Assembly (NCBI RefSeq): GCF_022009635.1
Contig: NZ_CP091716.1
Location: forward strand, 6,504,501 to 6,568,500
Reading direction: 5' to 3'
From: Variovorax paradoxus
GTDB taxonomy: Bacteria; Pseudomonadota; Gammaproteobacteria; Burkholderiales; Burkholderiaceae_C
Length of the DNA: 64,000 nucleotides
In this document: positions 24,605 through 33,574 of the stretch, one piece after another
How the letters are laid out: the number at the start of each line of letters is the position of its first letter
How positions within the stretch are numbered: the first letter of the stretch is position 1
Position numbers and translations under genes: made by a program
Notes under the pieces: generated by a model
The model's input: the letters and a program-made list of their open reading frames with translations, nothing else
Database searches by the model: none
What the model was told of the DNA's origin: nothing

Positions 24605-25423
24605 TCAGCGCAGCACCATGCCCGCCAGCACGGCCACCAGCAGGCCCAGGTAGACCCAGGTGTGGATGCGGTCCGGAATGCGGCCGATCAGCGGCGCGGC
24701 CGCGCGCACGCCGATCAGCGAACCCGCCACCAGCGCGGCGAACGCGGGCACGTCCACGTAGCCGATGTGCCAGCCTTCCAGCGACGCGGCGGAGTTCCAT
24801 GCCAGCCCCATGTAGGTCGCGGTGCCGGCCAACGCGATGGGCAGCGACAGAGGGTTGGCCATGGCCGTCGCATGCGTCATGGCCGCGCCCCGGCGGCGCA
24901 TCAGCGGCACGGTCATGACGCTGCCGCCCACGCCGAGGAACGCGGCGATCAGCCCGATGACGAAGCTGCCGAAGGTCGCGACCTGCCCCGACAGCGGGCG
25001 CGCGACGGCAGGCGCGGTGTGCGCCAGAAAGCCGGGCCGAAACACGCAATCGAGGATGGTCGCGCCGAGGTACACGATGAAGGCCCAGCGCACGAACTCG
25101 CCGTCGGCCGCGACGGCCGCTGCCGCCCCCACCACCGCGCCGGCGCCGATGGGCCGCAGCAGCGGACGCACCTGCGCCCAGTCGAGCGTGCCGGCGCGCT
25201 GGTGCCGCCGCGTCGCGAGCATGGCGCTGACGATCATCACGCAGGTCGAGGTGGCCACGGCGATGTGCATGGCGGACTGGCCGGTGGCGCTGTCCGCGCC
25301 GTGTTCCGCGATCAGCGCCCGATAGAGCAAGGGAACGACGACGAAGCCGCCGCCAAAACCGAACAGCACGGTGGTGACGCCCGCCAGGCAACCGAAGCCG
25401 GCAAGCATGAGATAGATCGACAC
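24605..25423 (-). CDS. TSUP family membrane transporter (TauE/SafE-like, second copy)
   Basis: A 272-residue inner-membrane protein with two TSUP repeats: FGCLAGVTTVLFGFGGGFVVVPLL near the N-terminus and GLIAAFLGVGGSVMTVPLMRRRG in the middle. It is a different subgroup from the copy at 12082. Sulfite, thiosulfate or organic-anion export is the family role. The GTG start at 25423 is chosen because AGGAG lies 6 bases upstream; the longer ATG frame to 25471 has no such site. It is divergent from an AraC regulator that may control it. Confidence 0.85.
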   Translation of the reverse strand: MSIYLMLAGFGCLAGVTTVLFGFGGGFVVVPLLYRALIAEHGADSATGQSAMHIAVATSTCVMIVSAMLATRRHQRAGTLDWAQVRPLLRPIGAGAVVGAAAAVAADGEFVRWAFIVYLGATILDCVFRPGFLAHTAPAVARPLSGQVATFGSFVIGLIAAFLGVGGSVMTVPLMRRRGAAMTHATAMANPLSLPIALAGTATYMGLAWNSAASLEGWHIGYVDVPAFAALVAGSLIGVRAAAPLIGRIPDRIHTWVYLGLLVAVLAGMVLR

Positions 25424-25542
25424 GAAACGCTCCTGGGCATTGAGGACAAGACCGTCACGATAGGTTGGCATGGCTTGGCGCGCTTGCGCATGTGGGCCAA
25501 TAATGTTTGCATTTCAGCCAAACCGCTTCTTGCCACGACGCC

Positions 25543-26310
25543 ATGCGCAATGTCCCGCTCGACTCCGTGGATGCCATCGCCCGCGCGGTGCTGGCCATAG
25601 GCTCCGACTACCCGCCGGGCACGATGCTGCACACGCACAGCCACCGGCGCGCGCAGTTCCTGTACGGCGCCACCGGCGTGATGGAGGTCGGCACCGACGA
25701 CGGCGCCTGGGTCGTGCCGCCGCAGCGCGGCGTGTGGATCCCGGCCGGCAAGCCGCACCGGGTGCGCATGCTCGGCGTGAGCACGCGCAGCCTCTACATC
25801 GAGCCGCGCGACGTGCCGCGCAAGGGCGACCAGTGCGAGGTGCTGAACGTGTCGCCGCTGCTGCGCCAGTTGCTGATGGAAGCGATCGAGGCGCCGGCCG
25901 AGTACGACAGGCAGGGCCGCGACGGTGTGCTGATGCGCCTCGTGCTGCACGAGGTGGCGCGCGCCGACGCACTGCCGCTGCTGCATGTGCCGCTGCCGCG
26001 CGATCCGGCGTTGGCGGGGCTCTGCGTGGAATTTCTCCGGCGGCCCGACATCCACGCAGCGCCGTCGACATGGGCCGGACAATTGAACGTCAGCGAACGC
26101 ACCTTCAACCGCCGCTTCAGCCTGGAGACGGGCATGGCCTTCGGCAAATGGCGTCAGCGCGCCTGCGTGCTGGTGGCGCTGTCACGGCTCGCGGCGGGCG
26201 AGCCGGTGACGGTGGTGGCGCTGGACATGGGCTACGACAGCCCGGGAGCGTTCTCGACGATGTTCCGCAAGACGCTGGGGCGCCCGCCCTCGCATTTCAC
26301 GATGGCGTAG
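25543..26310 (+). CDS. AraC family transcriptional regulator with cupin N-terminus
   Basis: A 255-residue regulator. The N-terminal cupin has HTHSHRRAQFLYGATGVMEVGTDDGAWVVPPQRGVWIPAGKPH, with clustered histidines. The C-terminal double helix-turn-helix has LNVSERTFNRRFSLETGMAFGKWRQ and VALDMGYDSPGAFSTMFRKTLGRPPSHF. The cupin/AraC form resembles NimR-type regulators that control an adjacent efflux transporter, which fits the divergent TSUP gene. The ATG at 25543 is used because the in-frame codon at 25507 is TTG with no ribosome site. Confidence 0.88.
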   Translation: MRNVPLDSVDAIARAVLAIGSDYPPGTMLHTHSHRRAQFLYGATGVMEVGTDDGAWVVPPQRGVWIPAGKPHRVRMLGVSTRSLYIEPRDVPRKGDQCEVLNVSPLLRQLLMEAIEAPAEYDRQGRDGVLMRLVLHEVARADALPLLHVPLPRDPALAGLCVEFLRRPDIHAAPSTWAGQLNVSERTFNRRFSLETGMAFGKWRQRACVLVALSRLAAGEPVTVVALDMGYDSPGAFSTMFRKTLGRPPSHFTMA

Positions 26311-26337
26311 CGGCGCTGCGGGAACAGCCGCTCAGGC

Positions 26338-26565
26338 TCACCAGAACTTCCACCACGGCCGCGGCGCGTTTCGCAGCGCCAGCGGCCGGGTGTCGAGGTC
26401 TTCGGTGTTCTGCGACACGATGGAATCGCCGGAGCGGCGGCGCAATTCGGTCTCGAGGGCATGGGCGATGCCGCGCGCCTTTTTCTCGCCGCGCAATGCG
26501 CGCCGCCGCCATTCGGCGGCGTGCGCGGCCAGGCTGGCCTCGTCCAGATCAGTCAACTCCGTCAT
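26338..26565 (-). CDS. Small conserved hypothetical protein ending in WWKFW
   Basis: A 75-residue acidic-then-basic soluble protein with no signal or membrane segment. It has a predicted helix over the first 50 residues (SLAAHAAEWRRRALRGEKKARGIAHALETEL) and an aromatic C-terminus, PRPWWKFW. I do not recognise a family. Codon use is like its neighbours. It sits just downstream of the tRNA-Arg terminator on the same strand. Small proteins of this kind are common next to tRNA genes in Comamonadaceae, but I cannot offer a function. Confidence 0.6.
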   Translation of the reverse strand: MTELTDLDEASLAAHAAEWRRRALRGEKKARGIAHALETELRRRSGDSIVSQNTEDLDTRPLALRNAPRPWWKFW

Positions 26566-26572
26566 GGGTGGG

Positions 26573-26611
26573 AAAAAAGAAAAACCGGAAGCTTTTGGGA
26601 GCTTCCGGTTT
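26573..26611 (-). terminator. Rho-independent terminator after tRNA-Arg
   Basis: A perfect 11-base-pair stem (AAACCGGAAGC with GCTTCCGGTTT) around an 8-base loop starts seven bases after the tRNA CCA end. On the minus strand a T-rich run (TTCTTTTTT) follows. This is a strong intrinsic terminator for the tRNA transcript. Confidence 0.92.
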
Positions 26612-26617
26612 GGTATG

Positions 26618-26692
26618 TGGTCCCGCCGCCAGGAATCGAACCTGGATCTCAGCCTTCGGAGGGCCGAATTCTATCCGTTGAAATACAGCGAG
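26618..26692 (-). tRNA. tRNA-Arg (anticodon CCG)
   Basis: A 75-base tRNA reading the CGG codon, with the CCA end encoded. Minus-strand acceptor CTCGCTG pairs with CGGCGGG (two G-U pairs). The anticodon stem is CGGCC/GGCTG around loop CTCCGAA, giving anticodon CCG. The T arm is CCAGG-TTCGATT-CCTGG and the variable loop is four bases. The D stem TTTC/GAAT is weak, with a T-T at its first pair, as seen in some Arg isoacceptors. An intrinsic terminator follows. Confidence 0.92.
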
Positions 26693-26733
26693 AGAGGGCT
26701 CCGGCAAGCACCGGAGCCAGACATTATCGCCTA

Positions 26734-27402
26734 TCAGGCGTCCGCTGTTTCGGCTTCGTGCGCAACGCTCGTTCCGGACAGCAGCGGACCGAAGCCCAGG
26801 CCCGCCAGATAGACCCTGAAAGTGCGCCTGCCGGTGGGCACGAGATCGAAAGCCTCGGGGTCGAGCAGCCAGTTCTGGATGAGCCCGCCGATGAGGGCGT
26901 GAAGCCCCTGCGCAGCCATGGCTCCGGGCACCGGCAGCTTGATGCGGGCCCGGCGGGCGGCCAGCCGCAGGGCTTTTTCGAAGTCGCTGACGCAGGCGTT
27001 GCGGGCGTCGAGGTGGCGCTGCTGCACCGAGGCCATGTCGTGCGTGTACTCGACCTTGTGGGTCGCCACGTCGAACACGCGGCGCACCTGCGGGTCGGTG
27101 GTCATGAGGGTCAGCGCATGGACCATGCCCTCTTCTATTTCAGCCAGCGGGTCGTCGATGCCGCTGGCAATGGCGGCCTTCGGCCCCGCTTCGAGCGGCA
27201 GGATGACGCGCTCCATCATGGCGTTGAACAGGTCGGCCTTGTCCTTGAAATGCCAATAGATGGCGCCGCGCGTCGCACCCGCCTGCTGCGCGATCTGCTG
27301 CAGCGTGGTCTGCGAGACGCCTTGCGCCTGAAACAGCAGCTCCGCGGCATCGAGCAACCGATGACGCGTGGCCATTGCTTCTTCCTTCGTACGACGTGCC
27401 AC
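26734..27402 (-). CDS. TetR family repressor of the RND pump (AcrR/TtgR-like)
   Basis: A 222-residue regulator. It begins VARRTKEEAMATRHRLLDAAELLF, closely paralleling AcrR, and the recognition helix lies in TTLQQIAQQAGATRGAIYWHFKDKADLF. The C-terminal part is a hydrophobic drug-binding domain. The GTG start at 27402 has AGGAG 6 bases upstream and gives the family-standard N-terminus. It is divergent from the RND operon and should bind the AcrR-like palindrome at 27464, relieving repression when a hydrophobic drug binds. Confidence 0.92.
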   Translation of the reverse strand: MARRTKEEAMATRHRLLDAAELLFQAQGVSQTTLQQIAQQAGATRGAIYWHFKDKADLFNAMMERVILPLEAGPKAAIASGIDDPLAEIEEGMVHALTLMTTDPQVRRVFDVATHKVEYTHDMASVQQRHLDARNACVSDFEKALRLAARRARIKLPVPGAMAAQGLHALIGGLIQNWLLDPEAFDLVPTGRRTFRVYLAGLGFGPLLSGTSVAHEAETADA

Positions 27403-27463
27403 CAAGTCTCCTGATTTGTAAAGCAACGCCCTTTCCGGATCGTGGGGCCATTGCACGGCCGTC

Positions 27464-27487
27464 ACTATACATCCATGAATGTATGTA
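27464..27487. promoter_or_regulatory. AcrR-like operator between the repressor and RND operon
   Basis: The 24-base stretch contains inverted TACAT and ATGTA arms around CCATGA. Its right half, TGAATGTATGTA, is identical to the right half of the E. coli AcrR operator, and the left half matches it in most positions. It lies midway between the divergent repressor and adaptor genes, where a bound TetR protein would shut both promoters. Confidence 0.8.
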
Positions 27488-27581
27488 AACTACCGGGCTT
27501 CCCCGATGGCCCACCTGCCCGTACAGGTTTCCGGCTCGCCCGAGAACGCGCCATCTCCCGTCTTCGCTTCAAAGGAATCGC

Positions 27582-28847
27582 ATGCCTCTCCTGCATGTTT
27601 CGCGTCAATCGTCCTTTTCGCCGCGTCTCGCGACCGTGGCCGCCGTCGCCCTGCTGGTCCTCGCGGGCTGTGGCAAGAGCGACGCGCCCGCCGGCGCAGG
27701 CGCACCCGGTGGCGCTCACCCGGCACCCGAAGTCGGCGTGGTGGTGGCTGCTCCCGGCGACGTCGGCCTCGTCACCGAACTCCCCGGCCGCCTCGAGGCT
27801 TCGCGCGTCGCCCAGGTCCGCGCCCGCGCCTCGGGCATCCTGCTCAAGCGCGAGTTCCGCGAAGGCAGCGACGTGAAGGCCGGCCAGCTGCTGTTCCGCA
27901 TCGACCCCGCACCGCTGGCCGCCGCCCTGCAGAACGCGCAGGCCACGCTGGCCCGCGCCGAAGCCAATGCCGTGCAGGCCAAGGCCCTGGCCGACCGCTA
28001 CAAGCCGCTGGTCGAGGCCAACGCCGTGAGCAAGCAGGAATACGCGACGGCCGTGGCCTCGCAGAAGACCGCAGAGGCCGACGTGGCTTCCGGCCGCGCC
28101 GCCGTGCAGACCGCCAAGATCAACCTCGGCTATGCCGACGTGACCTCGCCCATCTCGGGCCGCATCGGCCGCGCCCTCGTGACCGAAGGCGCGCTGGTGG
28201 GCCAGGGCGAAGCCACCGAGCTGGCCGTGGTGCAGCAGATCAACCCCGTGTACGTCAACTTCACTCAGTCGGCCACCGACGTGCTGAAGCTGCGCCGCGC
28301 GCTGGCCGACGGCCAGTACAAGCGCGCCGGCAGCGAGGAAGCCGCCAGCGTCCGCGTGGTGCTGGAAGACGGCAGCGAATACGCACTGGAAGGCAAGCTG
28401 CTGTTCTCCGACCTCACGGTCGACTCGACCACCGGCCAGATCATGCTGCGCGCCGAAGTGCCCAACCCCAAGGGCGAGCTGCTGCCCGGCCTGTACGTTC
28501 GCGTGAGGCTGGAGCAGGCCCAGGCCACCAACGCGATCACGCTGCCGCAGCAAGCGGTCACGCGCACCCAGCAGGGCGACACCGTCACGGTGGTCGACAA
28601 GGACGGCAAGCTGTCCAAGCGCAACGTGAAGATCAGCGCCGCCAAGGACAACCAGTGGGTGGTGCTCGACGGCCTGAAGGCCGGCGAACAGGTGATGGTC
28701 GACGGCTTCCAGAAGCTGCAGATGATGCCGCCGGGCACGCCCGTGAAGGCGGTGCCGTGGACCAAGCCGAACCCCGCCGCAGCGGCCAAGCCGGCTGCGG
28801 CGGCGCCTGCCGCCGCCGAACCGGCGGCCACGGCCGAGAAGAAGTAA
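27582..28847 (+). CDS. RND efflux periplasmic adaptor (AcrA/MexA/TtgA type)
   Basis: A 421-residue membrane-fusion lipoprotein. The lipobox LAGC places the lipidated cysteine at residue 30. It has the usual parts: a lipoyl domain split by the hairpin (LPGRLEASRVAQVRARASGILLKREFREG...), the alpha hairpin (about 100-165), a beta barrel (NPVYVNFTQSATDVLKL) and a membrane-proximal domain. An Ala/Pro-rich tail ends the protein. It bridges the pump at 28866 to the outer-membrane channel at 32023. An AAAGGAA site precedes the ATG. Confidence 0.95.
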   Translation: MPLLHVSRQSSFSPRLATVAAVALLVLAGCGKSDAPAGAGAPGGAHPAPEVGVVVAAPGDVGLVTELPGRLEASRVAQVRARASGILLKREFREGSDVKAGQLLFRIDPAPLAAALQNAQATLARAEANAVQAKALADRYKPLVEANAVSKQEYATAVASQKTAEADVASGRAAVQTAKINLGYADVTSPISGRIGRALVTEGALVGQGEATELAVVQQINPVYVNFTQSATDVLKLRRALADGQYKRAGSEEAASVRVVLEDGSEYALEGKLLFSDLTVDSTTGQIMLRAEVPNPKGELLPGLYVRVRLEQAQATNAITLPQQAVTRTQQGDTVTVVDKDGKLSKRNVKISAAKDNQWVVLDGLKAGEQVMVDGFQKLQMMPPGTPVKAVPWTKPNPAAAAKPAAAAPAAAEPAATAEKK

Positions 28848-28865
28848 TCAGGAGCGCGCCCGCAA

Positions 28866-31800
28866 ATGGCCAAATTTTTTATCGACCGCCCGATCTTCGC
28901 GTGGGTGATCGCACTGTTCATCCTCGTGGTGGGCGGCGTGGCAATCACCCAGCTGCCGATCTCGCAGTACCCGCCGGTGGCGCCTCCCGCCATCGTGATC
29001 AACGTCGCCTACCCCGGCGCCTCGGCCCAGACGCTCGAGGACAGCGTGCTGTCCGTCATCGAACGTGAAATGAACGGCTCGCCGGGCCTGATCTACATGG
29101 AATCGGTGGCCCAGGCCGACGGCACCGGCTCCATCACGATCAGCTTCGAGGCCGGCACCAACGACGACCTCGCGCAGGTGGACGTGCAGAACCGGCTGTC
29201 GCGCGCGACGCCGCGCCTGCCCGCCGCCGTGACGCAGCAGGGCGTGCGCGTGGACAAGTCTCGCAACAACTTCCTGATGTTCGTGATGCTGTCCTCCGAC
29301 AACCCGAACTTCGACCCGGTGGCGCTCGGCGACTATGCCGCGCGCAACGTGGTGCCCGAACTGCAGCGCGTGGTCGGCGTGGGCCAGGCCCAGCTGTTCG
29401 GCTCCGAGAACGCGATGCGCATCTGGATCGACCCGGCCAAGCTGCAGGGCTACAACCTGTCGGCCACCGACGTCAACAACGCGATCCGCGCACAGAACGC
29501 GCAGGTGTCCTCCGGCACCATCGGCGACCTGCCCAACATCCCCGGCCAGGCCATCGCGGCCACCGTGGTGGTGAACGGCCAGCTCGCCAACGTCGACCAG
29601 TTCAAGGACATCGTGCTGCGCGCCAACACCGACGGCTCGACCGTGCGGCTGAAGGACGTGGCCCGTGTCGAGCTCGGCGGCCAGTCGTACGCCACCTCGG
29701 CTCGCCTGAACGGCGTGCCGGCGGTCGGCGTGGGCGTGCAGCCCACGCCCAACGGCAACGCGCTGCAGTCGGCCAAGGCGATCCGCGCCAAGATGGCCGA
29801 ACTCGAGCGCTACTTCCCGCAGGGCGTGAAGTGGGCCATTCCGTACGACAGCTCGCGCTTCGTGCAGATCTCGATCACCGAAGTGGTCAAGACGCTGCTG
29901 GAAGCCGTGGCGCTGGTGTTCGTGGTGATGTTCCTGTTCCTGCAGAACTGGCGCTACACGATCATCCCGACCATCGTGGTGCCGATCGCGCTGCTGGGCA
30001 CCTTCGCGTCGCTGCTGGCGCTGGGCTTCTCGATCAACGTGCTGACCATGTTCGGCATGGTGCTGGTGATCGGTATCGTGGTGGACGACGCCATCGTGGT
30101 GGTGGAGAACGTCGAGCGCATCATGAGCGAAGAGGGGCTGTCGCCGCTCGAAGCCACGCGCAAGGCCATGCGCCAGATCTCCGGCGCCATCATCGGCGTG
30201 ACCGTGGTGCTGGTGTCGGTGTTCGTGCCGCTCGCTTTCTTCGCGGGCTCGACCGGCAACATCTACCGCCAGTTCTCGGCGGTGATGGTGGCGTCGATCG
30301 GCTTCTCGGCGTTCATGGCGCTGTCGCTTACGCCGGCGCTGTGCGCCACGCTGCTCAAGCCCGTGGAAGCAGGCCACCACCACGAGAAGCGCGGCTTCTT
30401 CGGCTGGTTCAACCGCGGCTTCTCCCGCACGGCCAAGGGCTACGAAAGCCTCGTCGCGCGCGTTCTGCGCCGCGCCGCGCGCTACCTCGTGATCTACGTC
30501 GCGATCATCGGCGCGGTGGTGTTCACCTACACCCGCCTGCCCAGCTCGTTCCTGCCGCAGGAAGACCAGGGCAACATCATCGTGAACGTGCAGCTGCCCC
30601 CGGGCGCCACGCAGGAACGCGCGCTGTCGGTCATGCAGCAGGTCGAGGGCTTCATCCTGAAGCAGCCCGAAGTGCAGAGCATGGTGGGCGTGATGGGCTT
30701 CAGCTTCTCGGGCCAGGGCCAGAACGCGGGCCTCGCCTTCGTGACGCTGAAGGACTGGGACGAGCGCAAGGACCCGGCCCACTCGGCCAGCGCGCTGGCC
30801 GGCCGTGCCTTCGGCGCGCTGTCGGGCATCCGCGACGCCTTCATCTACCCGCTGAGCCCGCCGCCCATTCCCGAACTGGGCAACGCCAGCGGCTTCAGCT
30901 TCCGCCTGCAGGACCGCTCGGGCGCAGGCCACGAGGCGCTGATCAACGCACGCAACCAGCTGCTGGGCATGGCCTCGCAGAGCAAGATCCTGTCGCAGGT
31001 TCGCCCTGACGGCCTGGAAGACGCGCCGCAACTGCAGATCGACATCGACCGCGACAAGGCGAACGCACTGGGCGTGAGCTTCGACGCGATCAACGCGACG
31101 CTGTCGACCGCGCTGGGTTCGAGCTACATCAACGACTTCCCGAACCGCGGCCGCCTGCAGCGCGTGGTGGTACAGGCCGATGCGCCGGCGCGCATGCAGC
31201 CCGACGACCTGCTCAAGCTGAACGCCAGCAACACGCAGGGCCTGCCGGTGCCGCTGTCGGCCTTCGCGACCACCAAGTGGGTCACGGGCGCCACGCAGAC
31301 GGTGCGCTACAACGGCTACCCCGCGATCCGCATCAGCGGCGACGCGGCGGCCGGCTACAGCACCGGCGCCGCGATGGCCGAGATGGAAAAGCTCGCCTCG
31401 CAGCTGCCGCAAGGCTTCGGCTTCGAATGGACCGGCCAGTCGCGTGAAGAAAAGCTCGCGGGTTCGCAGGCCATCGTGCTCTACGGCTTCGCGATCCTGG
31501 CGGTGTTCCTGTGCCTGGCCGCGCTGTACGAAAGCTGGTCGATCCCGCTGTCGGTGATCCTGGTGGTGCCGCTGGGCGTGCTGGGCGTGCTGCTGGCAAC
31601 GATGCTGCGCGCCTATTCGAACGACGTGTACTTCCAAGTGGGGCTGATCACCATCATCGGCCTCTCCGCGAAGAACGCGATCCTGATCATCGAGTTCGCC
31701 AAGGACCTGCAGGCGCAGGGCAAGGGCGTCATCGAATCGGCACTGGCCGCCGCCCACCTGCGGTTCCGCCCGATCGTGATGACCTCGCTGGCCTTCGGCC

Positions 31801-32030
31801 TGGGCGTGCTGCCGCTGGTGCTCGCATCGGGCGCCGGCTCGGCCAGCCAGCGTGCCATCGGCACCGGCGTGCTGGGCGGCATGGTGACGGGCACGGCGCT
31901 GGCGGTGATCTTCGTGCCGGTGTTCTTCGTGGTGGTGCGCAGCCTGTTCAAGGGCAGCGCGCGCCAGCGCGAAGCCGACAAGCGGCATGCGGAAGCAGCC
32001 GGCATTACGGAGGAACCAAAGCATGACTAA
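28866..32030 (+). CDS. RND multidrug efflux permease (AcrB/MexB type)
   Basis: A 1054-residue trimeric inner-membrane proton/drug antiporter. The start MAKFFIDRPIFAWVIAL is standard. The proton-relay residues are present: D407 and D408 in GIVVDDAIVVVEN (the same numbers as E. coli AcrB), and K936 in GLSAKNAIL. Twelve membrane segments and two large periplasmic loops are expected from the length and spacing. The C-terminus is hydrophilic. It begins 18 bases after the adaptor stop and its end overlaps the channel gene by eight bases. Confidence 0.97.
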   Translation: MAKFFIDRPIFAWVIALFILVVGGVAITQLPISQYPPVAPPAIVINVAYPGASAQTLEDSVLSVIEREMNGSPGLIYMESVAQADGTGSITISFEAGTNDDLAQVDVQNRLSRATPRLPAAVTQQGVRVDKSRNNFLMFVMLSSDNPNFDPVALGDYAARNVVPELQRVVGVGQAQLFGSENAMRIWIDPAKLQGYNLSATDVNNAIRAQNAQVSSGTIGDLPNIPGQAIAATVVVNGQLANVDQFKDIVLRANTDGSTVRLKDVARVELGGQSYATSARLNGVPAVGVGVQPTPNGNALQSAKAIRAKMAELERYFPQGVKWAIPYDSSRFVQISITEVVKTLLEAVALVFVVMFLFLQNWRYTIIPTIVVPIALLGTFASLLALGFSINVLTMFGMVLVIGIVVDDAIVVVENVERIMSEEGLSPLEATRKAMRQISGAIIGVTVVLVSVFVPLAFFAGSTGNIYRQFSAVMVASIGFSAFMALSLTPALCATLLKPVEAGHHHEKRGFFGWFNRGFSRTAKGYESLVARVLRRAARYLVIYVAIIGAVVFTYTRLPSSFLPQEDQGNIIVNVQLPPGATQERALSVMQQVEGFILKQPEVQSMVGVMGFSFSGQGQNAGLAFVTLKDWDERKDPAHSASALAGRAFGALSGIRDAFIYPLSPPPIPELGNASGFSFRLQDRSGAGHEALINARNQLLGMASQSKILSQVRPDGLEDAPQLQIDIDRDKANALGVSFDAINATLSTALGSSYINDFPNRGRLQRVVVQADAPARMQPDDLLKLNASNTQGLPVPLSAFATTKWVTGATQTVRYNGYPAIRISGDAAAGYSTGAAMAEMEKLASQLPQGFGFEWTGQSREEKLAGSQAIVLYGFAILAVFLCLAALYESWSIPLSVILVVPLGVLGVLLATMLRAYSNDVYFQVGLITIIGLSAKNAILIIEFAKDLQAQGKGVIESALAAAHLRFRPIVMTSLAFGLGVLPLVLASGAGSASQRAIGTGVLGGMVTGTALAVIFVPVFFVVVRSLFKGSARQREADKRHAEAAGITEEPKHD

Positions 32031-33450
32031 GAAACTGATTCCCACAGCCCTGGCAGCGGCAATGCTGCTGGCCGGCTGCTCGCTGATCCCGACCTACGAG
32101 CGCCCCGCCGCGCCGGTGCCGACCACCTTCCCGGGCGACCCGGCGCAGCCGGCCGGACAGGCCGCGGCCAACCTGGCCTGGCAGGACTTCTTCACCGACC
32201 CGCGCCTGGCGGGCCTGATCCAGACGGCGCTGGCGAACAACCGCGACCTGCGGGTGTCGGTGCTCAACATCGAACAGGCGCGCGCGCAGTTCCAGATCCA
32301 GCGCTCGGCGCTGTTCCCGGCGCTGGGCGTCACGGGCACCGGCTCACGCTCGGGCCCCAACCCGTACCAGGGCATCGAGCCCGGCATGGGCAGCGTGGCC
32401 TCGCAGTACAGCGTCAACTTCGGCTTCACCGCCTGGGAGCTGGACTTCTTCGGCCGCATCCGCGCGCTGAAGGACCAGGCCCTGGCGCAGTACCTGGCCA
32501 CCGACGAAACGCGCAAGGCGGTGCAGATCAGCCTGATCGCGTCGGTCGCGAACGGCTGGCTCACGCTGCTGGCCGACGACGAGCTGCTCGAGATCACGCG
32601 CCAGACCATGGTCACGCGCGAAGAGTCGGTGCGCCTCACGAAGCTGCGCTTCGACAACGGCGTGTCTTCCGAGCTCGACTACCAGGCCGCTAACGGGCAG
32701 TTCGAAAGCGCGCGCGCCGCCTATGCGCAGCAGCTGCGCGCCCGTGCCGAAGACGAGAACGCGCTCGCCCTGCTGCTGGGCGCGCCGGTGCCGGCCGAAG
32801 CCACGGCGGGCGGCGCCAAGGGCCTCAACGGCATCAAGCCGATGCCCGATGTGCCGGCCGGCCTGCCCTCGGACCTGCTGGCCGAACGGCCGGACATCCG
32901 CTCGGCGGAGCAGCAGCTGATCGCGGCCAACGCCAACATCGGCGCGGCGCGCGCGAACTTCTTCCCGCGCGTGTCGCTGACCAGCTCCATCGGCACCGCG
33001 AGCACCGAGTTCTCGGGCCTGTTCGACCGCGGCTCCAAGGCCTGGTCGTTCGCACCGACGGTGACGCTGCCGATCTTCAACGCGGGCAGCAACCGCGCGA
33101 CCCTCGAGTCGGCCAAGGCCGGACGCGAGATCGCGGTGGCGCAGTACGAGAAGTCGATCCAGACGGCGTTCCGCGAAGTGGCGGACGCCCTCGCGGGCCG
33201 CGCCACGCTGGGCGAGCAGGTGCGCGCGCTGCGTGCGCAGGCCGACTCGGAAGCGGTGCGCTTCAAGCTGTCCGACCTGCGCTATCGCAACGGCATCGCC
33301 AGCGCGCTCGACCTGCTCGACGCCCAGCGTTCGCTGTTCGCGGCGCAGCAGTCGGCGGTGACCACGCAGCTGCTGCAGCTGCAGAACCAGGTCACTCTGT
33401 ACAAGACGCTGGGTGGCGGCTGGGCCACGCGCGACGGCAACAAGGGCTGA
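32023..33450 (+). CDS. RND outer-membrane channel lipoprotein (OprM/TtgC/NodT type)
   Basis: A 475-residue TolC-like factor. A signal peptide with lipobox LAGC gives a lipidated cysteine at residue 19, followed by the family's SLIPTYERPAAPVP opening. The two structural repeats are visible: LAWQDFFTDPRLAGLIQTALANNRDLRVSVLNIEQARAQ in the first, and LAERPDIRSAEQQLIAANANIGAARANFFPRVSLT in the second. GGAGGAA precedes the ATG. It completes the tripartite pump. Confidence 0.95.
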   Translation: MTKKLIPTALAAAMLLAGCSLIPTYERPAAPVPTTFPGDPAQPAGQAAANLAWQDFFTDPRLAGLIQTALANNRDLRVSVLNIEQARAQFQIQRSALFPALGVTGTGSRSGPNPYQGIEPGMGSVASQYSVNFGFTAWELDFFGRIRALKDQALAQYLATDETRKAVQISLIASVANGWLTLLADDELLEITRQTMVTREESVRLTKLRFDNGVSSELDYQAANGQFESARAAYAQQLRARAEDENALALLLGAPVPAEATAGGAKGLNGIKPMPDVPAGLPSDLLAERPDIRSAEQQLIAANANIGAARANFFPRVSLTSSIGTASTEFSGLFDRGSKAWSFAPTVTLPIFNAGSNRATLESAKAGREIAVAQYEKSIQTAFREVADALAGRATLGEQVRALRAQADSEAVRFKLSDLRYRNGIASALDLLDAQRSLFAAQQSAVTTQLLQLQNQVTLYKTLGGGWATRDGNKG

Positions 33451-33486
33451 TGCGTTGAGAAACTTCGGCGTCCGCTAAGGGTAGGT

Positions 33487-33521
33487 CCCTTGCCCGCTTG
33501 GGCAAGGGGTCTCTCTATAAT
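33487..33521 (+). promoter_or_regulatory. GC hairpin then TATAAT box before the cytochrome gene
   Basis: A perfect 9-base-pair hairpin, CCCTTGCCC and GGGCAAGGG around GCTT (33487-33508), is followed after seven bases by a consensus TATAAT at 33516-33521. The hairpin may end the RND operon transcript, though its T run is poor (GTCTCTCTAT). The TATAAT is well placed, about 54 bases before the cytochrome ATG. No canonical -35 box at 16-18 bases is seen. Confidence 0.5.
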
Positions 33522-33574
33522 CGCCGGTTGGTTAGGAAAAGCCCCCCGACGAGCCCCCGATATTGAGGACGCCA

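Noticed and set aside
28848..32045. A 1065-codon open frame antisense to the RND permease
   Set aside because: It mirrors the AcrB-like gene and is His/Arg/Val-rich, with no domain or ribosome site. The plus-strand protein has all RND residues in place.
33487..33508. Hairpin as a definite terminator of the RND operon
   Set aside because: The stem is perfect, but the following sequence (GTCTCTCTAT) lacks a proper T run and merges with a TATAAT box. Kept only as part of a promoter-region entry.
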